DNA of 64,000 nt, from assembly GCA_965223435.1 (NCBI GenBank), contig CBDCWQ010000012.1, positions 92,183-156,182 of the forward strand, given 5' to 3'. Below, piece after piece: positions 15,611 to 24,190 of this stretch; within the stretch, counting starts at the first letter, position 1, and every line of letters begins with the position of its first letter. Source of the stretch: CBDCWQ01 sp965223435. Lineage in GTDB: Bacteria; Myxococcota; Kuafuiibacteriia; Kuafuiibacteriales; Kuafuiibacteriaceae. The notes beneath the pieces are model-generated. The model did not search any database, had not been told where the DNA came from, and saw only the letters and a program-made list of their open reading frames with translations. A program made the position numbers and the translations under genes.

Positions 15611-18127
15611 ATGAACCAAACCCGAGCGTTTCTTTTCGGCATCTCTATGATTGGGCTCGCAAGCTGCGTAGACGAGCCCCGTGAGAACAATCAACCCGTT
15701 CGCGCCACACTCTCTGCGGACAACGGTTCTTGGGGCAACGGTTCTTGGGGCAATGGCACCTGGGGCAACGGCTCTTGGGGCAACGGCTCTTGGGGCAACG
15801 GCACCTGGGGCAACGGCTCTTGGGGCAACGGCACCTGGGGAAACGGTTCTTGGGGAAATGGCACCTGGGGCAATGGCACTTGGGGCAACGGCTCTTGGGG
15901 AAATGGCACCTGGGGAAACGGCACCTGGGGAAACGGGACCTGGGGCAATGGCACCTGGGGCAACGGCTCTTGGGGAAATGGCACCTGGGGCAACGGCACC
16001 TGGGGCAACGGAATGCTATTCAGCAACCTTTCGGTGCCCAGCCTCGATATCTCAAACCTCGTCGACACCTCGCTTTCTAGTAGCGGTTGCGCAGCCGGTA
16101 TGGACCCGGCAGCAGCGATGACGGAGTTCATGGTCTACGTGGCGACCATTCGCTGTGCGCTGCCAGCCTCCTGCGCGGAGAACGACACGGCCTGCATGAG
16201 TCAAATCGATTGCGCAACCGACAGCAATTGCCGGGTCATTACCGATTGTGATGGGAACGAACTTTACGTCTCCGGCCGCGATGGTCTCGGAACAAACCAA
16301 TCCGATCCAGGCGTTGTTGCTGCGGTCGACGCCTGCATTGATGCGACCCTCGCAGAGCTCAACACCGAGTTTCGGGCCTATGCCGATAACCTCAATAGCT
16401 ATGCTGCTTCTTGCGCATTGCCAGCCTCCACCGGGGGAAGCTGCAGCCAAGATCCCGGCTGTGTGGAAGTCACATATCAATTGTATCCTTCCGGGACCGA
16501 GACCAAACAATACTACGGCGGTGTGGGTCTGGCTCCGACTTGGAAAAGCAATCCTGATTTCGACCAAGATCCGGTCGGGCAGCGCCGGGTATCGGCGTGT
16601 CTTGCCGCCCGCACAAATCCCCACAAGAAGAAGGTTCAAATTTCAATCCGGGGCTTGGGCATTCCGACAACCGAGACCGAAAAACACATCTACGGCCAAC
16701 ACGAGGGAGCGTTTTGGGGCAACCGTTTCGGCGCAACCCCGAGCGTGCATGTTTGCTCTGTGGATGGGGGCGGGATTTCTGGGCGGCTTTGCTCGGGTGG
16801 CGAATGCGGTTTTGTAGACCATGGCGATTGCGCCACAGCTTGTACGTCGACCGACAGCGAGGGCAACTACACGGAGTGTGACGGTCAAACGGACGTGATC
16901 AACACCTTTTTGCCTTTCATGAGGCGACTCTCCAACGGTTGGGACCACCGGTGTGTGGTGCGCGCCGACGATACGACTTGGTGTTTTGGTTTGGGCGACA
17001 CCTATCAACTGGGCAACGGAAACAGATCCAACTCAGCGACGCCCGTTCAGGCTGCTGCCTTGGGGACAAGCGCGGTGGAACTTTCTGTCGGGAAAAGACA
17101 TAGCTGTGCGCGAAAAGATGACGGCTCGGTGTGGTGCTGGGGTTCGAACGTCTACGGACGGGTTGGCGACGGTTCGTCTGTTACCGAAAAGCAACAGCAA
17201 CCAAGCCACGTGGCAGTCCTAGGCTACGATGTGGCTCAACTGAACGCCGGAAACGAGCACAACTGTGCAGTCAAGACCGACGGTACGGTGTGGTGCTGGG
17301 GACTCAACGAGTTTGATCAACTGGGTGGCGCACAACCACAAAGCTGTGTTCAGACCAATCGTACCTGGGAATGCAACAAGACCCCCGTTCAGGTGACCGG
17401 ACTGACCGGAGCCATTAAGGCCGACGTGGGTCAGAAATTCAGCTGTGCGCTCAAAAATGACGGCAGCTTGTGGTGCTGGGGGGCCAATGGCCAAGGCAAA
17501 CTTGGGACGGGCAATTACAACCGCCAAAGCACCCCTGCGCTTGTTGGCCTGCCCGGCTCGGTGGTCGACTTTGACCTCGGCCACAAACATTCCTGCGCTC
17601 TCGACTCCGCCGGTGGTGTTTGGTGCTGGGGCCAAAATGATGAGGGTCAAGTCGGGGACAATCAAGCAAACAGCGACAGCAAGGGCAACGTTCTTTCCCC
17701 GGTGTTGGTGACCGGTCTTCCGTATGGAGCCACCCACATTGAAACCGGAGCATACCACACATGTGCTACCCTGACCGATGCATCCGTGTGGTGCTGGGGC
17801 GACAACGTCAATGGGCAGCTTGGCGTGGGTGACACCGATGGTCGCCTGGTCCCCACCTTGGTATCCTTGCCTGGCTTGGCGACCGACATGGTCGCGACCG
17901 ACGAGCAGAGCCAGGTCATCCTCGAAGATGGAAGTGTTTACTCTTTTGGCTCCAACTTCTACGGTCAACTGGGTACGACCACGACTGAAATCTGTTCCGG
18001 GAGTGGTTACCAAGTGCCCTGTGCCACCTCGCCGCTCCGCATGACCGTTCTTGACAACTGTGGCGATGGAATATGCGACTTCGGCGAGAGCCATGCCGTT
18101 TGCGCGGCCGACTGCCCGGCCAACTAA
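15611..18127 (+). CDS. RCC1-repeat lipoprotein with GNG[S/T]W tandem repeats
   Basis: An 838-residue surface lipoprotein candidate. The signal peptide MNQTRAFLFGISMIGLASC ends in a lipobox. Next come 19 consecutive NG[S/T]WG pentapeptides, then a cysteine-rich region (about residues 150-430). At least six RCC1/BNR-like propeller blades follow, each with a C-A-x-x-x-DGSVWCWG-type core (HSCARKDDGSVWCWGSN, HNCAVKTDGTVWCWGLN, FSCALKNDGSLWCWGAN, HSCALDSAGGVWCWGQN). The C-terminus is CGDGICDFGESHAVCAADC, a Cys-rich motif often seen in secreted delta-proteobacterial proteins. ATG 15611 was chosen because it gives the best signal peptide; no ribosome site is visible. Function unknown; adhesion or matrix roles are inference. 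Confidence 0.82.
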   Translation: MNQTRAFLFGISMIGLASCVDEPRENNQPVRATLSADNGSWGNGSWGNGTWGNGSWGNGSWGNGTWGNGSWGNGTWGNGSWGNGTWGNGTWGNGSWGNGTWGNGTWGNGTWGNGTWGNGSWGNGTWGNGTWGNGMLFSNLSVPSLDISNLVDTSLSSSGCAAGMDPAAAMTEFMVYVATIRCALPASCAENDTACMSQIDCATDSNCRVITDCDGNELYVSGRDGLGTNQSDPGVVAAVDACIDATLAELNTEFRAYADNLNSYAASCALPASTGGSCSQDPGCVEVTYQLYPSGTETKQYYGGVGLAPTWKSNPDFDQDPVGQRRVSACLAARTNPHKKKVQISIRGLGIPTTETEKHIYGQHEGAFWGNRFGATPSVHVCSVDGGGISGRLCSGGECGFVDHGDCATACTSTDSEGNYTECDGQTDVINTFLPFMRRLSNGWDHRCVVRADDTTWCFGLGDTYQLGNGNRSNSATPVQAAALGTSAVELSVGKRHSCARKDDGSVWCWGSNVYGRVGDGSSVTEKQQQPSHVAVLGYDVAQLNAGNEHNCAVKTDGTVWCWGLNEFDQLGGAQPQSCVQTNRTWECNKTPVQVTGLTGAIKADVGQKFSCALKNDGSLWCWGANGQGKLGTGNYNRQSTPALVGLPGSVVDFDLGHKHSCALDSAGGVWCWGQNDEGQVGDNQANSDSKGNVLSPVLVTGLPYGATHIETGAYHTCATLTDASVWCWGDNVNGQLGVGDTDGRLVPTLVSLPGLATDMVATDEQSQVILEDGSVYSFGSNFYGQLGTTTTEICSGSGYQVPCATSPLRMTVLDNCGDGICDFGESHAVCAADCPAN
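15722..16006 (+). repeat. 19 tandem copies of a 15-bp coding repeat
   Basis: Exactly 285 bases encode NG[S/T]WG nineteen times. Copies differ mainly at the Ser/Thr codon (TCT, ACC or ACT) and the glycine third bases, with runs of identical neighbours. This suggests recent expansion by slippage or recombination. Confidence 0.97.
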
Positions 18128-18129
18128 AC

Positions 18130-18765
18130 ACTCTCACATTGAAATCCGAGCATCGAAATCGAGCAACATGTGCTCCAATGAGTTGAGGGAGTCGCTGAAA
18201 ATCTCTGAAGGTTTTGCGAAGCGCAGTGTCTCGGTCCTGCGTGGTGATGTAGAATCGGTTGTGCGTCGTTCTCTTTCGAGTCTGTTTCCAGATGGGCTCC
18301 ATGGGATTGAAGTCCGGTGAGTAAGGAGGGAGACGATGGAGTTCGATCCTATTGGCGTTGCGCGCAAGCCAATCTCGACCGGTATCGTCAAGCCAATGAT
18401 ACGGCGCATTGTCGATAATGAGGAAGACCTTACGGGAGGCGAATCGACGGACCAAACGCTTGAGGAAAGCCCAAAACGTCTGTGCATTGAATACGTCGGC
18501 GAACTGATAGGAAAAGGCAGCCTCATCCAGACTCACGGCACCGAAGAGATGCGCGGTCTTGCGTTGTCCTACGTGTCGATGCGGGGTTGAACACCCACTC
18601 GGGCCCATGTCCGATGCAGCGTTCCGTCTAGCCAGACTTCTGGCCAATATCGGGCCAAGAGTCCTTCGAGCATACCGTTCAATCTCTGATGTTGCGTTTC
18701 AAAAATCTCTAGGACATTCATCTTTGCCCGAAGTGTACGTTGCTCATCACTCAGGTTTTACTCCA
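18130..18765 (-). pseudogene. IS630-family transposase remnant
   Basis: Minus-strand DNA encodes IS630/Tc1-type DDE transposase segments in two frames. The upstream part (about 18765-18580) reads EVWLDGTLHRTWARVGVQP, with the first catalytic Asp. After a frame change near 18575 the downstream part reads HLFGAVSLDEAAFSYQFAD, KVFLIIDNAPYH (second Asp) and LPPYSPDFNPMEPIWK (Glu). The N-terminal helix-turn-helix is missing and a stop precedes the visible part, so the gene is broken and not functional. It abuts the RCC1 lipoprotein gene end to end, with only a few bases between. No terminal repeats were recognised. Confidence 0.8.
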
Positions 18766-18857
18766 TTCGGAACTTTTTCCTATTCGATGGAGCTCCGCAA
18801 CGATAGCGGCCGACTTTCTCAGCTCTTCTTCGAGTCAACCGCACGCATCCCTGACGT

Positions 18858-19211
18858 TTAGTTGTATCGAAGCATACAGGCCTTGAAGGCCACCGTAGAA
18901 GTCGCCGCCATGACACACTCGTAGCCATCGCGCTCATAAGTGTCGCCATCGGCACACTCCTCAATATCATGGTCTAGGGCGCTCTTACGATGGGAAGCGT
19001 TCTCGAAATCCCACCCTGCATAGTCCCCTAGTTCGTAACTTCGATAGATAAGCTTCGAGCACTCCGCTTGCGTCAAGGGCGCTCGCCTCTGATTTGCGCG
19101 CCTCATCGCACGAAGCTCGCCTATCGTTTTCACGCGCGAGTCGTTGCAGCCAACGAGAAGCATGGAGCTCAAACTCAAAAGAAAGAAAGCTGCCTGAGTA
19201 ACGTGGATCAC
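18858..19211 (-). CDS. small hypothetical lipoprotein
   Basis: About 117 residues from GTG 19211. A hydrophobic signal (VTQAAFFLLSLSSMLLVGC) ends in the lipobox LVGC, then a short mature domain has four further cysteines (ECSKLIYRSYELGDYAG, EECADG, YECVMAATS, FKACML), which suggests disulfides in the periplasm. No known family is recognised. The frame is open to 19379, but a start just before the hydrophobic segment makes the only sensible signal peptide. It sits in the accessory zone between transposon remnants and may be mobile cargo. Confidence 0.55.
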   Translation of the reverse strand: MIHVTQAAFFLLSLSSMLLVGCNDSRVKTIGELRAMRRANQRRAPLTQAECSKLIYRSYELGDYAGWDFENASHRKSALDHDIEECADGDTYERDGYECVMAATSTVAFKACMLRYN

Positions 19212-19313
19212 GAGCCAGTATTCTCCACCCGGACGGATGTAGGCCTCAATCCACCAAAGTGGACTGCTGTTGTAGCCTCCTTGAAGACAAGACACTCGAG
19301 AGAGGTATCGAAG

Positions 19314-19463
19314 ATGGAAAAGCAAGTCTGTATTGAGCCGGCCCGAGTCGGTGGTCGGCGAAGATTCACAGTGGAGCACAAACGGGCGCTTCTAGACAAG
19401 GCCACGCTCCCCGGCGGTTCAATGGAGGTGATGATCTCGCCATTCGGCCCCCCCCCTTGCTAG
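19314..19463 (+). pseudogene. transposase N-terminal fragment
   Basis: A 49-codon frame from ATG 19314, preceded by a strong GAGAGAGG ribosome site. The product contains VGGRRRFTVEHKRALLDKA, which matches the helix-turn-helix start of IS3/IS66-associated transposase proteins (pattern RRRFTxExKxxIL). It then ends, where the family continues for at least 60 more residues. It is likely a truncated insertion-sequence scrap. Its last four bases overlap the Fic gene's stop end. Confidence 0.5.
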
Positions 19464-20452
19464 CGGAATCGATAGCGACTCTTAATGCGATCGCCCTTCT
19501 TGTCCAGAATAGACTCCTTGACGCCAAGGAGTAAGTCACGACTAGCCGTCGCCGACGAGATACTTCGATGAAGCTCCATGTAGTCCTTCCGCGAGAACCA
19601 ATCACCTCTGAGCTCCGCACGAGCACGATCCAGACGACTTCTTGGACTGCTGCGCTCCGGCCGGACCGATGCCAGAACATCCTGAAGCGCCTCAAGCAAA
19701 GCAGAAGCAACAAACTCAATGAAAACAGTCGAGTTGGCCGCCTTGTCCGATTTCCTCAGTACTCGATAATATTGCTTCTGTTGAGCCCGAATAACGGACT
19801 CCAAGGGCACCCAAGAGAAAACCAGCTCACTCGAGGACAACGCCACATGCTGCCAAAGCCTCGCCAGCCGACCATTTCCGTCGGAGAAGGGATGAATGAA
19901 GGTCAGCTCGTAGTGCAAGACAGAAGATCGAATCACAGGATGAACGTCAGACTTGCGATAAAATACCAGCAATTGCCGGACAAGCTCCGGAACACGTTTA
20001 GCCGGGGGCGCGACATGAACCACTTTTCGGCCATGAAATATTCCGACGCCTCCTTTCCGAAATCGACCCGCCTCAGGCAACAACCCCGTCATGAGCAGCT
20101 TGTGAGCCTGAAGCAAATTGCGCTCCGAGGTCGGCTTCCAGCCCGGCGCCTCACGATAGGCTGTGATGGCGTTCTGCACCTCAAGAATGTCGCGCTTTGG
20201 TCCTGCGACGCGCTTGCCGTCAACAAGTGCTGTGACTTGGGCCAAGCTCATTGTATTTCCTTCGATACCCAAACTCCCATGAATGGTGCGCACGGTGCTG
20301 TTCCGACGCAATTCCGGCTCTGGCGCGGGTTGGGCTAGGGCATCATAGCGCCCCACCAATCGCATGACCTCACCCACGATGGAGAGCACTTTCGGGGTAA
20401 TTTGAAACGGAGGTCGATACACCTCCAAGATGCTATCATATGATAGTATCAC
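19460..20452 (-). CDS. Fic family protein (probable AMPylase) with C-terminal winged helix
   Basis: About 330 residues. Fic enzymes transfer AMP or related groups to protein hydroxyls. The catalytic motif HPFSDGNGR is intact (residues 187-195). An N-terminal inhibitory motif of the S-x-x-x-E-G type lies at residues 60-65 (SLGIEG), as in self-inhibited class II Fic proteins. The C-terminal about 80 residues (RSRLDRARAELRGDWFSRKDY onward) look like the winged-helix domain common in this subgroup. The GTG 20452 start is not certain; a 14-bp palindrome spans the first codons. The gene stands alone, with no antitoxin-type partner seen. It faces the adjacent transposase fragment. Confidence 0.85.
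   Translation of the reverse strand: MILSYDSILEVYRPPFQITPKVLSIVGEVMRLVGRYDALAQPAPEPELRRNSTVRTIHGSLGIEGNTMSLAQVTALVDGKRVAGPKRDILEVQNAITAYREAPGWKPTSERNLLQAHKLLMTGLLPEAGRFRKGGVGIFHGRKVVHVAPPAKRVPELVRQLLVFYRKSDVHPVIRSSVLHYELTFIHPFSDGNGRLARLWQHVALSSSELVFSWVPLESVIRAQQKQYYRVLRKSDKAANSTVFIEFVASALLEALQDVLASVRPERSSPRSRLDRARAELRGDWFSRKDYMELHRSISSATASRDLLLGVKESILDKKGDRIKSRYRFR
20433..20446. promoter_or_regulatory. 14-bp palindrome at the Fic gene start
   Basis: CTATCATATGATAG is perfectly symmetric and AT-rich in otherwise GC-rich DNA, within about 20 bases of the predicted start. It could be a binding site for self-regulation, for instance by the winged-helix part of the Fic protein. This is inferred from position and symmetry. 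Confidence 0.4.
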
Positions 20453-20456
20453 TCCC

Positions 20457-23400
20457 CTAAGAATCGACAGAGCCCCTCGGGCTCAATGCTCGAACCCCCA
20501 CACTGTGAGCCTGCCTCGAGTTCATAGAGCCGTGCAAGTGCGAAAGCAAACGGTATCGAATCTCGTTCAGCCGGTCTTCGCTAAGTAGCCTAATCAAAAC
20601 TTCATCGACTTGGGTCGTGCTCAGCGTGACGCAGACCATGGGAAGCCCTGGCGCAAAACCATCGGAAACATAGAAACCGCGATCTCGATCACGTCCCTCG
20701 GTATGTGGATGATCGATGCGATGAAAATCATAGAAGAGGTCGAATCGTCCGCTGCCGCGTGGGTGGAAAAGCGGAATAAAGATGTCGTGTTTGTGCTCGT
20801 GAAGCACTTTTTCGAGTTTCTCTGAATCGCCTGGGTCAAAGTCGAACATGTTTGGGTTGTGACTGCAGAACACCACAAAGTCCTCTGCGGGTCCGAGATC
20901 GCGGGCCAAGAACACTTGTGCTCCACCCCGCTCCGTGGGCAACATGTTCATGGCTGGACCATAGGTTCTGCCATCCGATGATGCTGAATGACTGACGTTG
21001 CGAACAACAAAGTGATCGAAGGGACCTTCGGGCTCAAAACGGGGTCGAAAATGGCGCTCAGTACCACCAGGTTCAAGAACGATAGCCGGGAACTTCGATA
21101 GATCATTCGACAGACCGAACAGGCCACCGACCTCCGTCGAATCTCCTACCGAAAAGAACTTCAGCCAGGTGTGGGCTTCGTCTTCGCTCCGAAACGGATG
21201 CGCAGGACTGCCGTTTCCCCTGCGTACTCGCCCGGGCCATGGATCTTCCAAGTCTGCTTTCGAAAGATCCATGCAGCCCCACAAAAAGCCATGGGTGACC
21301 GCGGGGAGGGTGATCGACCGATCTCGACAATAGGACTCGTGGGCTTCGAGCATCGAGACCCCGCCACGGAGTTGTTCGGCGATGACTGAGCCCGTCGTGG
21401 CGCTTCCAAGTCCCAACCACGCTCGCCATGCTTTGACCGCTGGAGCCTCCTTGAGAGGGGCGGTTAGATGTTGTCTCCAACCGGTCAAGATGATCGAATC
21501 ATTGCGCTCCACAAGAACGGCGTTCTCGAGGTCCTGCCCAGGTGAGAGGAGCGTGATCGTCGAGTCATTCTTGGCGAAGTTCCTATAGACGTCTATGAAC
21601 CACACCAGCGCAGTGCTTGACACCATACGGGTGGAGAGGTTCTGGATGCGTTGGCTCGAGTAGACAAAACCATGGTCACGAACAAACGATTGGGCTCCGG
21701 TCCAGAGTTGTCGAGCCTCTTTGAGAAAAGCGAGCGCCCTAGGGTCATCAGGGTGGGCACGGGAAAACTTGAGCAGGCCCAAAATCAAACCCATGGTGGC
21801 TTCGAGGTGGTAGGATGATTCCTGCAGCGCACTGGGCTCGATGTAAGGGTCCTTGAAGGCGTTTTGAAAGTAGTGGGTACCGCGGTAGGTGCGCCGGGGT
21901 GGGCACTGGGCTTTCGCGGGATCGCAGTCTTCGTCGCCTGCACTCAAATCTTTGACAAACTGAATCACCGTGTACTGGAGACAGCGGCCCAGACGCTCGG
22001 CGTAAAGGCTATCGAGATCATCCTCCACGGATAGAGCGAGCCAGCTGCAGTTGTCGATGGCGGTATGAGCGTTCGCTTCAAAACGAACCCCCTTTGCACC
22101 ATCGGAATGAAGGGTACCGCCCGTAATCACCCTGCCGAGGGAGTAAGCGTCGAGGGCCTCTCGCATGGCTTGGATTCGAAGCGCCTTCCGTTCGGCTTGT
22201 GCTTCCGTGAGGGGGGCGGGGGATGCCTCGCCTTCGAGCTGAGCGAGGGTGTTGGCGAATTCTTCCCGCCAACCGTGGGCGTCCCAAAGCAGGAAGAACA
22301 CGCCATCTCGAAGTTCGTTTCGCCAGCGCTCAAGTCTTTGGGTCCAAGCATGTCTGGACTCGCGGCCCTTGGGCCCTAAAGACTCTGAATGGGTGAGCGC
22401 GTGGTTCAGCACCTGAAGGACATCGAGGCTGTGCTCGGTGACGACGTTTTGGGCGGGAATCCTGGCCTTCAGCACCGCCCATTCGGCCTCTTGGTCAATC
22501 GCCCGCGTCTGCCAAGCGGCACTATGGAAAGGGCGGCCATCGCAGTGGGCTCCCCGCCCGCAAACCAAGATCTGGGTTGGGCTGAAGGCTTTATATCCGA
22601 TGGCGTCGAGGACGCTGTAGTACGAGAATCGATGGTTCGAATCGAGGTCTGGAAACAAAAATTCACCCGCGTCCTCATCGCGCAATCGATGAGGGGCACC
22701 CACGTTCTGTAAGCCTCGCGTGGTCCATCCGGCTGACATCAAACTGCCCATTCGGCGTTCGTTGACGGGCAAGCGGCGGCGGTGTTCTTGGAGACCGTCG
22801 AGGCCGTCGTGGTAACAGGCCTTGAGCATCTCCTGGTCTTCGAGGGTGGCTTCGCGGTACGCTTGTGAAGCCAAGAACACTCCGATCCCGTGAATGACCC
22901 ATGCGTTGGCCCCGGTGACCAGTCGGGCATCCTCCCAATCGTCATTCTTGGTGTTCCACGAAAAGGGCCACCCCATGATGACCTCACTGTTTGGTTTCCT
23001 CACTGCGCGGTGGCACAAGTAGCGCGCCATCCCACGGGCCTTTGGCCCGTACCCACTGGGGCTGGTGGCGAGCTGAGCCAACGTGATGCCTTGGGTGTAC
23101 GCCCATACCCGTTCGAAACCCGCAAGATGATGTGCGTCTTGAGCGGACAGGTTCTCAGAGGGTTCGGAGGGCCGGGCTTGGGCCCCAAGGGTGTCATCGG
23201 GGACGCTCGGAAGATACTCCACCTGGTAGTAGAATTCGGCCGGTTCTTCCATGGCCGCCTGGTGCCGCAGCAATCGGTCACGGGTGGCGATTGCTGTGGC
23301 ATAGTTTCCATCGGCGCTTTTGAGAACGACATGCTTAAGGGACGTGGTTTCGATGCCTTCTTGCGCGTGTGTAAAGCGCACCGAAAGAGCGGCGTTGTTG

Positions 23401-24170
23401 GGCCCGAAGCCTCTTTGTCGTTGCGCAATCGGCAAGACGGCATGGCCCACACCCGAATGAAGAGAGAAGCGTAGGTCCAATTCTTCAGAGGGATCCACGT
23501 GGGCCGCGCCATGAGACAGCTCAACCGTGCCTTCCGCGGCCACCGGCATGAAATAGTTGTTTACGGCGCGCACGGTCATCGACACCCTTTGACTGGTCGA
23601 GGCCTTCCCTTTGAGTTCAACCTCCAGGTGCGAAAACGACGAAACCCGCGACGCCCGCGCGGTAACGATCTGGTCTTGAGACCGGTCGTTCACTCCCTTT
23701 TTCACCCAGGCGGCGAAAAAAAGCTCGGCATGGGCGCTGAGGGATGGTGGGCCGTCATGAGCAACCTCCCCGTGTTCTCCCCAAAGTCCACGCGGAACGG
23801 TAAGCGCGGGGGCTTGGCTCAGGGTGACTGACGGGTCAAAGTCTGGTGCACCCTGTTTTTTGTGCACCCATCGGATGGCCTCCCGCGGGGCGCCGGATTC
23901 GGGCCCATAGAACAGGACGCCCGTTTCGCCCCCGGCAGAGACGGCCAGCTGCGGATCGTGACCAACCCCAACGGACTCGGGGGCCGACCAGGTCAGTCCG
24001 CCGTCTCTGGAGAATACGACCTCTAGAATGGCTGGTGCACGCGCTTCGGCGACCCGCGAGGGAACCGAAGGACTTCGTTCGAACACCGCCGTCAAAAGGC
24101 CTTCACGTGATGTGTAGACCTGGGGGCGGGCCGGCCTGTGCTCCCACTCAGTGGCCGCGCCCGAGACCAC
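20457..24170 (-). CDS. large exoprotein, C-terminal part (BNR-type; gene apparently frameshifted)
   Basis: A 1237-codon frame that is probably the C-terminal part of one long secreted protein. Near its start is an Asp-box/BNR blade (FSRDGGLTWSAPESVG). The rest is a large, globular, Trp- and Tyr-rich region with no family I recognise. The GTG at 24170 may be artificial: the same frame stays open back to about 24290 and encodes sensible sequence (PGAWTDPSEGGFSQGRWATE). The frame upstream carries the preceding part of the protein and ends at 24191. A missing base at the GGG run 24288-24290 would reconcile them. Function unknown; carbohydrate binding or hydrolysis is possible. Confidence 0.6.
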   Translation of the reverse strand: MVSGAATEWEHRPARPQVYTSREGLLTAVFERSPSVPSRVAEARAPAILEVVFSRDGGLTWSAPESVGVGHDPQLAVSAGGETGVLFYGPESGAPREAIRWVHKKQGAPDFDPSVTLSQAPALTVPRGLWGEHGEVAHDGPPSLSAHAELFFAAWVKKGVNDRSQDQIVTARASRVSSFSHLEVELKGKASTSQRVSMTVRAVNNYFMPVAAEGTVELSHGAAHVDPSEELDLRFSLHSGVGHAVLPIAQRQRGFGPNNAALSVRFTHAQEGIETTSLKHVVLKSADGNYATAIATRDRLLRHQAAMEEPAEFYYQVEYLPSVPDDTLGAQARPSEPSENLSAQDAHHLAGFERVWAYTQGITLAQLATSPSGYGPKARGMARYLCHRAVRKPNSEVIMGWPFSWNTKNDDWEDARLVTGANAWVIHGIGVFLASQAYREATLEDQEMLKACYHDGLDGLQEHRRRLPVNERRMGSLMSAGWTTRGLQNVGAPHRLRDEDAGEFLFPDLDSNHRFSYYSVLDAIGYKAFSPTQILVCGRGAHCDGRPFHSAAWQTRAIDQEAEWAVLKARIPAQNVVTEHSLDVLQVLNHALTHSESLGPKGRESRHAWTQRLERWRNELRDGVFFLLWDAHGWREEFANTLAQLEGEASPAPLTEAQAERKALRIQAMREALDAYSLGRVITGGTLHSDGAKGVRFEANAHTAIDNCSWLALSVEDDLDSLYAERLGRCLQYTVIQFVKDLSAGDEDCDPAKAQCPPRRTYRGTHYFQNAFKDPYIEPSALQESSYHLEATMGLILGLLKFSRAHPDDPRALAFLKEARQLWTGAQSFVRDHGFVYSSQRIQNLSTRMVSSTALVWFIDVYRNFAKNDSTITLLSPGQDLENAVLVERNDSIILTGWRQHLTAPLKEAPAVKAWRAWLGLGSATTGSVIAEQLRGGVSMLEAHESYCRDRSITLPAVTHGFLWGCMDLSKADLEDPWPGRVRRGNGSPAHPFRSEDEAHTWLKFFSVGDSTEVGGLFGLSNDLSKFPAIVLEPGGTERHFRPRFEPEGPFDHFVVRNVSHSASSDGRTYGPAMNMLPTERGGAQVFLARDLGPAEDFVVFCSHNPNMFDFDPGDSEKLEKVLHEHKHDIFIPLFHPRGSGRFDLFYDFHRIDHPHTEGRDRDRGFYVSDGFAPGLPMVCVTLSTTQVDEVLIRLLSEDRLNEIRYRLLSHLHGSMNSRQAHSVGVRALSPRGSVDS

Positions 24171-24190
24171 GGTGGAAATTCTCCAATCTG

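Noticed and set aside
15722..16006. CRISPR-like array
   Set aside because: The 15-bp units are contiguous without spacers and in frame with a lipoprotein gene.
15691..16131. Open frame on the minus strand opposite the NG[S/T]WG repeats, encoding Pro/Gln-rich pentapeptides
   Set aside because: It is open only because it mirrors the repeat codons, and it has no start site or conserved end.
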